A stretch of DNA of 64,000 nt. Origin: Cristatella mucedo (lineage: Eukaryota; Bryozoa; Phylactolaemata; Cristatellidae). The notes under the pieces are model-generated. The model searched no databases. It saw only the letters and a list, made by a program, of their open reading frames with translations, and was not told the origin of the DNA. The stretch lies in assembly GCA_009760855.2 (NCBI GenBank), contig WPIO01000004.1, positions 3,416,501-3,480,500 on the forward strand, read 5' to 3'. How positions within the stretch are numbered: position 1 is the stretch's first letter; the number at the start of each line of letters is the position of its first letter. Shown here piece after piece: positions 58,139 through 64,000 of the stretch. A program made the position numbers and the translations under genes.

Positions 58139-58243
58139 TTCGTGGATGAGGTCACGGGGGCTCGAGACCCGTGGCACATGTGAAGCGCCCGAATGCAGAA
58201 ATTAAGCTCTCTTAGGGCGCTATACAAACGAATTATGTTATAA
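58139..58243 (+). mobile_element. SINE-A copy, B-box to tail
   Basis: GATGAGGTCACGGGGGCTCG, AGACCCGTGGCACATGTGAA, GCGCCCGAATGCAGAAATTA, AGCTCTCTTAGGGCGCTATA, CAAACGAATTATGTTA. The A-box side is lost or diverged. Confidence 0.8.
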
Positions 58244-59224
58244 CCTATTATTCGATGATCGATGGCTATTTTCGCCTTAACTCGGGCATCTCTTGTTGAC
58301 GTGGAGCATTAACAGTGGAGAAAAATACTATCGAATTTGTGAGATTGATAGGAATGGTGATTTGTGACATTTTCGTGAAATCCAGCCTTGAGCACGATGT
58401 AAATGCAACCGATGACAGCCTGGGGTTAACACGGTCAATATCTTCTCGGTCAAATCTGCTTGGTTAGTGTTTCTGTCTGTCTTGTTGCAGGAAGTATACG
58501 CGTTCGGCTACATCCCATCCCGCTTCTTTCTTCTTGCGTCCTATTAGCTCCAGCCCAACAGGACGGGTGATTGGACATGGCCTAAATGAAAGGGATGGGA
58601 AATCCGCATAGGCCAAGGTTCGTTAACTTCGGCCCACTGCTTAATTTCAGCACTTCTGCTAGTGCCGCAACTGCTCTACCGAATCACTCTGTGTTCCTAT
58701 CTTGATATGATTACTAAGGCTTTTTAACCGCTGCTGAACAAACTCCTTTGCCATTTCGACGGAGCTCGACGGTGGTTCTTGCAGAATTGCAGCGGCGGTA
58801 GTCCTCACGGCAGACTTAAGAAGAACACTAGTAGAGCTGGCATCTCGAAGCAAAGCAAACTATTCGTATTTTCTGCACCCACAAACACTGTAATGCGGAC
58901 TTTAGCAGAGCACGGTAGCCATAATGAGTGCACACACATTGAGAAAATCCTTCCATGCCCTTAGCCAATAATATTCGCCAGCCCCCCCCCCCCGCAGAGG
59001 GCTATACAAACATATTTGCTTGCCGGCTCTTGAAAGTTTTGCTGTGCGGATTGTTGTGGTTCGGAAGAGAGATTTTCCGCCTTTCTCATTAAAAAGATTG
59101 CCCACACTCAAACCTTCCTAAAGACACCTCCGACTGAAACAATAGCTTAGTCCCAAACTGTGGTTTTCTTTATGAAAACCTCTGATGGCTATTTATGGAA
59201 TATAAGGAGTAGCTACCATAATAA
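58244..59224. other. Unassigned stretch
   Basis: A poly-C run lies at 58982-58993. No gene. Confidence 0.5.
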
Positions 59225-60320
59225 GTATAGTAAAAAGAGCTCGTCTCCTGAGCATCGCAAACATCCCCCTCGCTGGCCGTCACTGGCTAAACAACCGATT
59301 TCAGCCGTAACCCAGGTTTTTAATGCTTCTTTGTTTGACGATATTTATCCGAAGTCTATCTAATCGGCTAGGCTGCCTATATAAAAATCCTTAAAAAGCC
59401 CGGATTTAACTCTTGAGTTCCTAGAAAATTATTATCTAGTTTCCCATCTACTTTCTTTTGTCAAAGATACTTAAACAAATTTATGCTCATCAGCTTGTAG
59501 AGCACATTGAAAGAAATGAACTAGCAGAGATAGTTAATTTGGTTTTAAGCAACCTCACTCAACTGGAGGATACCACGTACGATACCACGTCCAAGTTGGT
59601 CCATGCATTCGTGACCTCCAGTCTCGACTTCTGCAACTCACTGCTTACTGGCCTACCAGCATGTGCGATCAGGCGATTGCAGCTGGTGCAAAGCTCGGCA
59701 GCTAGGCTTGTCTGTCGTGAGCGTCGCAGTTGCCCCATCACTCCACTTCTCGCCGACCTGCACTGGCTACCAGTCAAGCAACGGATTGACTTCGAGGTTT
59801 TGTCGCTCACTCTTAGGTCCCTTCATTATATGGCTCCAGCCTATCTCTCAGATATACTACCCCATCAGGCCAAGCATCGTACCACCCGCTTTTCGGAATC
59901 CAACAGTCTAGAAATATCTCGTAAAAACCTTAAATCCTTTGGAGACCGTGCATTTAGTTCGTATGCTCCCAAAGCCTGGAACTCCCTCCCGACCTGCATC
60001 AGAACATCCCCTGACCTGACCACATTTAAGAGGAACTTAAAAAAAAAAAATTATTTAGGACAGCATTTAGTGGGTCCCTGTGATTCGTCCTTGATGTGCT
60101 TATGCGTGCTGACACTGTGCATGCTGCCACTAACCACATTTGCATGCTGACCCTGTGCATGTCACCCCTAACCATGTTATTCATTTTGTTTGTTTTTCAA
60201 GCATGAGTTTACTTACCATTCAATTGCATTTCACTTTGCAGCAAATGTAAAGCGCCTAGAGAGAGATTAAGTTCTCTGTGGGCGCTTTATCAAGTGCAAT
60301 ATTATTATTATTATTATAGC
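59225..60320 (+). pseudogene. Longest LINE-B copy; RT fingers fused to thumb by internal deletion
   Basis: The 5' part carries RT finger sequence with stops: SLAKQPISAVTQVFNASLFD, DIYPKSI, then SPDLTLEFLENYYLVSHLL (the NYRPVSHLPFLSKILE region). A 230-codon frame (59458-60150) then reads SKILKQIYAHQLVEHIERNE and LAEIVNLVLSNLTQLED. It jumps to TSKLVHAFVTSSLDFCNSLL, ADLHWLPVKQRIDFEVLSLT and GDRAFSSYAPKAWNSLPTCI. The palm with the SAAFD and YADD boxes is missing, so this open frame cannot encode an active RT. The frame starts in the finger block; no native start is present. UTR, stem-loop and (ATT)n tail end the element. Confidence 0.93.
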
Positions 60321-60645
60321 TGAAACTGATCTCTGTTCATCTGTCATCTGGGTTCGACACTAACGATCCGTATATCTAAGTTAAACGGTTGAGAATAACG
60401 TTTGGTCAGGCTGGCAAGGCACTGGCGTTGTTCAAATCGTACGTGTTCAATTATGTTCAATCACTGTCATGTGGTGGTCAAGTCTTATCCACCAACACGG
60501 TCACCTTTGCAGTTCCACAGTGGCCCTTCTTGAACCTTAACTGCTCTCCATATAGTTTGAGCCTCCAGGAAATTTGATGCAGGCCCGTCGGATCGGCTAT
60601 TATTACTAAGCTCACGATACTCGGCTGTATTTGTCATTTATAACG
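60321..60645. other. Unassigned stretch
   Basis: Nothing recognised between LINE-B and LINE-A. Confidence 0.5.
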
Positions 60646-61715
60646 TAAGATTCTGCTGCTGCGACTGATAAACTTAATTCTTGCCTTGCAAACATTCAAT
60701 CCAAGATGTCAGCCAATTTCCTTCAAACGACTATAAAACCAAGCTGCTACTTCTAGGACCCCCACAACCGCGAGACTGGACGAGATTTGCTCGTCTAATT
60801 GGAGATGATGTAGTTTAACATTAACCTTGTGTTCGGAATTTACGAGTCCTCTGATGAATGCCTAGATTTTTGAAAGTTTCCCTAAGAAAAATTCCTCTGC
60901 AGCTAGCCATCACGTCTGATCTTTTTCCACAATTAGGGCCCACCTGCCACGGTGGCTTGCTATAAATTTAACTAACTCCCTTGCTTTGTCTAGGCTAAAC
61001 TTCTGCAATTCCGCCTATGATTTGCAGTATTTGTCAAGCTCATTGGAAGAGATTGAGTTCTCTGAGGGTTCTTTATTAAATTTACTATTATTATTATTTG
61101 CTGGGTTCTAAAGAAGAAAAGGTCTGTGTAGCTGGTGATTACTATGGCTGAAAGTCAAGTAAATTAATAAGTGAGGTTGAGCCATGTTTCTCCTTTAAAT
61201 GAAGATGCTTCGTTGGGTCAAGTTTCTTAGCCGGATACAGTGCCAATTCTTATACCGACCCGCAAGGCCCGCCACGGCTTGGCTCCTTCGTACCTAGCTG
61301 AACTGCTGCACCAGTTTCAGCCTCCTCGTGTCGTCAGGTCTTCATTGGACAATAAATTAGCAGTTCCATTCCTACAGTTAAAGACCGTTGGTGGCAGATG
61401 CTCTTTCTCTACAGGCCCTAGAATGTAGAAATCCTTTAGTTTTTCTTAGGCAACGACACACACTTTCCTGTTGCCGTCTATGGCAATCCTTTCCAGCTGT
61501 CCTGAGCTGCTACTTCGTAGTGACCCCTACCTCGGCTACTCTCCTGACTCAGCTATGCTTCTCATTTTCTCTCTGCTGCGTGATATGAAATCCACTTGCT
61601 ACCGAATGCGTACCGAAAGCTGCTGAGGCTTGAAGTACGCTATAGAATATCCTCCTTAGCAAAGTTCCACTTATTAATCGGGCTTTACGGAGTTAAGAAT
61701 AGATACATTAGATTG
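60646..61715 (+). pseudogene. Diverged LINE-A-like copy with an inserted LINE-B tail
   Basis: GACTGATAAACTTAATTCTT and GCCTTGCAAACATTCAATCC start the RT part as in the 19330 copy. ACGTGCTCG- and AGCCATCACG-equivalents follow in decayed form. Near 61022-61240 foreign sequence interrupts it. It resumes with CGCAAGGCCCGCCACGGCTT, TGAACTGCTGCACCAGTTTC and ends GATACATTAGATTGGATTAC. Many differences suggest an older subfamily. Confidence 0.82.
61045..61110 (+). mobile_element. LINE-B tail fragment inside LINE-A
   Basis: GAAGAGATTGAGTTCTCTGA, GGGTTCTTTATTAAATTTAC, then (ATT)n: the terminal LINE-B stem-loop and tail only, lying within the interrupted LINE-A-like copy. Confidence 0.7.
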
Positions 61716-62504
61716 GATTACTGCTCGAGCCGTTGAGCACGTCACACAGACTGAAAATCCTAATACGGCTGACTATTAAATACAGCATTCCTAGCTTTAG
61801 AAGGTTTACGTAATTACGTAACCTATAATATTAATAATCTCTAGGACTACCTTTATCTTCCGGATATGGTGTTTGCAGCTCATAGTATCCCATCGACATG
61901 GACTTTAAGGTAATGCCCCGATAGTCTCGCTGGTCAAGGCATTTCGAACGTCCAATTCCAGCTGAAATCCTGGCTAGCTGAAAATCCGCGGTCTTGACGC
62001 ACGTCACCTAAAATCTCGGTGAAGCTCTGAATTTCGTTTCTGTGGCTGACCCTTCGGTCAGAATTATGAAAAACCAGCATTTTAGCTCATGGTTTGGCGT
62101 CCTAGCTTGCAGTAGTAAGTAGCAACTTTTGAATTTAAACTCGTATACTTGGTACAAACGCGTTTTTACAGCCGATAGACCATTTACAAATGGGTACAGT
62201 ACGGATTGTATACATTGCGCTTTCAAGTCACGAGCGTCCCATTTTTCGAGTTTATCGAGATACGACGAACCACTTTTCGGCCGATATTTCGCTTTGAGTT
62301 GAGAGCTACAATTCGGAATACAAGTCAGCTTCATATACCGCACCGCTAGTCGGCGCAGCGAACGCCACAGAGGAACGCCGCAACATCCGTGCAGAATCCA
62401 ATGTATCATGCACTCACTTTAAGCAGTTAGCTCGCTGTGGAAGTATCAGTGTTGGGCTAGCATTTGCGCTTGCAGTTATTTAGTAAAACAACGTTTTTCC
62501 AATC
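61716..62504. other. Unassigned stretch
   Basis: The minus frame 62409-62008 (133 codons) is open with no recognised motif. It is not called a gene. Confidence 0.4.
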
Positions 62505-63048
62505 ATGGATCAAAGAGAGGTGAGTGCGAAGGATAGTGGTGAGAGGAAGAAGCGGACGACGTGCTTAAAGATTAAAGAAAGAACTTATCGAGAAATATGA
62601 CGAAGGCGTGAACTGAAGTTGACTTGGCGAAGCCGCACGAGCATAGCACTTCTACGATCTGCACCATGCACTGAAGCAGAAGGAGACGTTGAAGACTAAA
62701 GCGCCAGCCATGTTCTTTAAAGTAATTTCTAAACAGCGGACATCTAGCCATGAAAATACGGAGGACGATGCTGAAGGCGTGGCTGACGGAAAAGTAGCTC
62801 GCAGGAGATACCGTGACGTGTGCCACAATCTGAGAGAAGGCACGCTCTAATTACACTGATCTGTTGCAGTCGCCCCGAGGGGCTTTAACGAAGGAGGCGC
62901 CAGGCGAGCCGTTCGAAGCCAGTCAGGACTAGTTCGAGAATTTTAAACTGAGGACCAGCGTCCGCTTCTTTAGTCATGCACGTTGGGACACCAAGCCATG
63001 AAATGAAGGCAGCTGAGGATAACTTCAAAACACTTTTTCTGGCCTTAT
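62505..63048 (+). pseudogene. Tigger/pogo-like (CENP-B-type) transposase N-terminal relic
   Basis: After MDQREVSAKDSGERKKRT (ATG 62505), reading needs several frame changes. KKELIEKYDEGV and LKQKETLKTKAPAMFFKVIS then KQRTSSHE match the psq/HTH region and the linker of Tigger-type transposases (ICTILKNKE.., then ..SKQR...HE). LAGDTVTCATI, EKARSNYTDLL, PFEASQD then FENFKLRTSVR match the CENP-B second HTH with its FKAS.GWFENFK+R box, in which the Trp is replaced by a stop. KAAEDNFKT follows. The DDE catalytic domain is absent because LINE-B sequence starts at about 63049. There are several stops and frameshifts, so it is not functional. Confidence 0.85.
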
Positions 63049-63795
63049 ATCTGCCTATTTTCAGCTTCATAACATTGCTAAAATTCGGGCTTGTTTAGAT
63101 AAGGATACCACGTCCAAGTTGGTCCATGCATTCGTGACATCCCGTCTCGACTTCTGCAACTCTCTGCTTGCTGGCCTACCAGCATGTGCGATCAGGCGAT
63201 TGCAGCTGGTGAAAAACTCGGCAGCTAGGCTTGTCTGTCGTGAGCGTCGCAATTGCCACATCACACCACTTCTCGCCGACCAGCACTGGCTACCAGTCAA
63301 GCAACGGATCGACTTCAAGGTTTAATAACTCACTTTTAGGTCCTTTTCTTCTTTGGTTCCAGCCTATCTATCCGATCTACTCCCCCACCAGGCTCAGCAT
63401 CGTACCGCCTGCTTTTCGGAATCTGTTTACAAATACCTCGTAAAAACCTCAAATCCTTTGGAGACCGTGCATTTAGTTCGTATGTTCCCAAAGCCTGAAA
63501 CTCACTCCCGACTGGTGTCACGACATCCCCTGACTTGACCACAATCAAAAAGAGCACCTATTTATGACAGCATTTAGTGGGCTCCTGTGATTCGTCCTTC
63601 ATGTGCTTATTCGTGCTGACACTGGGCATGCTGCCACTAACCACACTATCATGCTGACCCTGTGCATGTCACCCTTAGCCATGTTATTAATGTTGTTTAT
63701 CAAGCATCCTACCACTCAGCATTCTATCGTGTTTCCTTTGCAGCAAATTTAAAGCACCTAGAAAGAGGTTGAATTCTATGGGGCACTTTAAATAT
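63049..63795 (+). pseudogene. LINE-B copy inserted into the Tigger relic
   Basis: It begins in the RT segment at CTGCCTATTTTCAGCTTCAT, AACATTGCTAAAATTCGGGC, equivalent to 41365 onward. The first frame (63119-63325) has LVHAFVTSRLDFCNSLLAGL and LVKNSAARLVCRERRNCHIT and stops at TAA after IDFKV. A second frame covers AYLSDLLPHQAQHRT, and GDRAFSSYVPKA is decayed. The UTR follows to GGGGCACTTTAAATATAATA. Confidence 0.92.
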
Positions 63796-63943
63796 AATAA
63801 AAATAGTAATAATATAAGTATATAAGTATATAAAATAATAATAAAATAATAAAAGTAAATAAAATAATAAAAGCAATAATAAAATATTAAAATAGTAAAA
63901 GTAGTACACTTTATCAACTGTACTACTTTTATTATTATTATTA
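63796..63943. repeat. AT-rich expansion of a LINE-B tail
   Basis: AATAATAAAA-type simple sequence is followed by CACTTTATCAACTGTACTAC and (TTA)n, a second LINE-B-like terminus. The tail of the preceding element has apparently expanded and partly duplicated. Confidence 0.7.
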
Positions 63944-64000
63944 CAAGTGCCACAGCTTGGCTCCCCCATACCTAGCTGAACGGCTCCAGTTTCTGCCTCC
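63944..64000 (+). mobile_element. LINE-A fragment running off the window
   Basis: GCCACAGCTTGGCTCCCCCA, TACCTAGCTGAACGGCTCCA, GTTTCTGCCTCC match LINE-A around 5890-5945. It abuts the (ATTATT) tail of LINE-B sequence, so one element ends where the other starts. Confidence 0.85.

Overview
The window looks like nuclear DNA of an invertebrate-type animal genome. It has no bacterial operons and no gene I can identify with confidence. It is mostly decayed interspersed repeats, long dinucleotide and tetranucleotide arrays, and sequence I cannot assign. The animal assignment rests on several things: CR1/L2-like non-LTR retrotransposons whose reverse transcriptase (RT) C-terminus carries WNSLP-type and GDRAFSS-type motifs; tRNA-derived SINEs; a broken Tigger/pogo transposase; (ATT)n-type 3' tails; and intron-like splice signals. 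I cannot name the species. No rRNA gene, functional tRNA gene, CRISPR array or prokaryotic gene was seen.

Layout. 0-5 kb: unassigned, moderately GC-rich, with an E-box tandem near 220 and a two-copy ~255 bp tandem duplication containing exon-like segments (4.54-5.06 kb). 5.4-6.4 kb: a LINE-A copy with one nonsense codon, ending in an (AC)n array. 9.5 kb: a near-perfect hairpin built from LINE-A sequence. 10-11.5 kb: LINE-A and LINE-B pieces. 13-20.5 kb: SINEs, a 79 bp minisatellite, LINE-B and LINE-A copies. 20.5-26.7 kb: GC-rich, CpG-rich sequence with hairpins, a possible promoter and weak exon candidates. 28-31.4 kb: several unidentified coding-like segments. 33-36 kb: two large purine/pyrimidine satellites in inverted orientation. 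36.1-36.6 kb: a relic of a widespread uncharacterised invertebrate protein family. 41-48 kb: LINEs, a ~400 bp (AG)n array and a third LINE family. 49.8-56.2 kb: LINE-B and LINE-A copies, one carrying a nested SINE with target-site duplication. 57.7-64 kb: SINEs, the longest LINE-B copy, LINE-A, a Tigger relic cut by LINE-B, and a LINE-A fragment leaving the window.

Working families, named here only for convenience. LINE-A has a 3' end near GCGCTATACAAAACTCTCC and an (ATTAC)-like tail. LINE-B has a 3' stem-loop (AAGCGCC...GAGATT...TCTC...GGCGCTTT) and an (ATT)n tail. LINE-C is seen once. SINE-A is tRNA-derived and its 3' tail resembles that of LINE-B. SINE-B is tRNA-derived and ends in (AAAT)n. 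The SINE-A/LINE-B similarity suggests SINE-A is, or was, mobilised by LINE-B machinery. All LINE copies here are 5'-truncated and broken, so none looks autonomous.

The most unusual items are a 109 bp near-identical duplication (45.8 and 52.2 kb) that looks like an intron end plus exon; a second pair of coding-like dispersed repeats (30.5 and 32.8 kb); the tandemly duplicated exon-like unit at 4.5-5.1 kb; and the inverted satellites around 34-35.7 kb.
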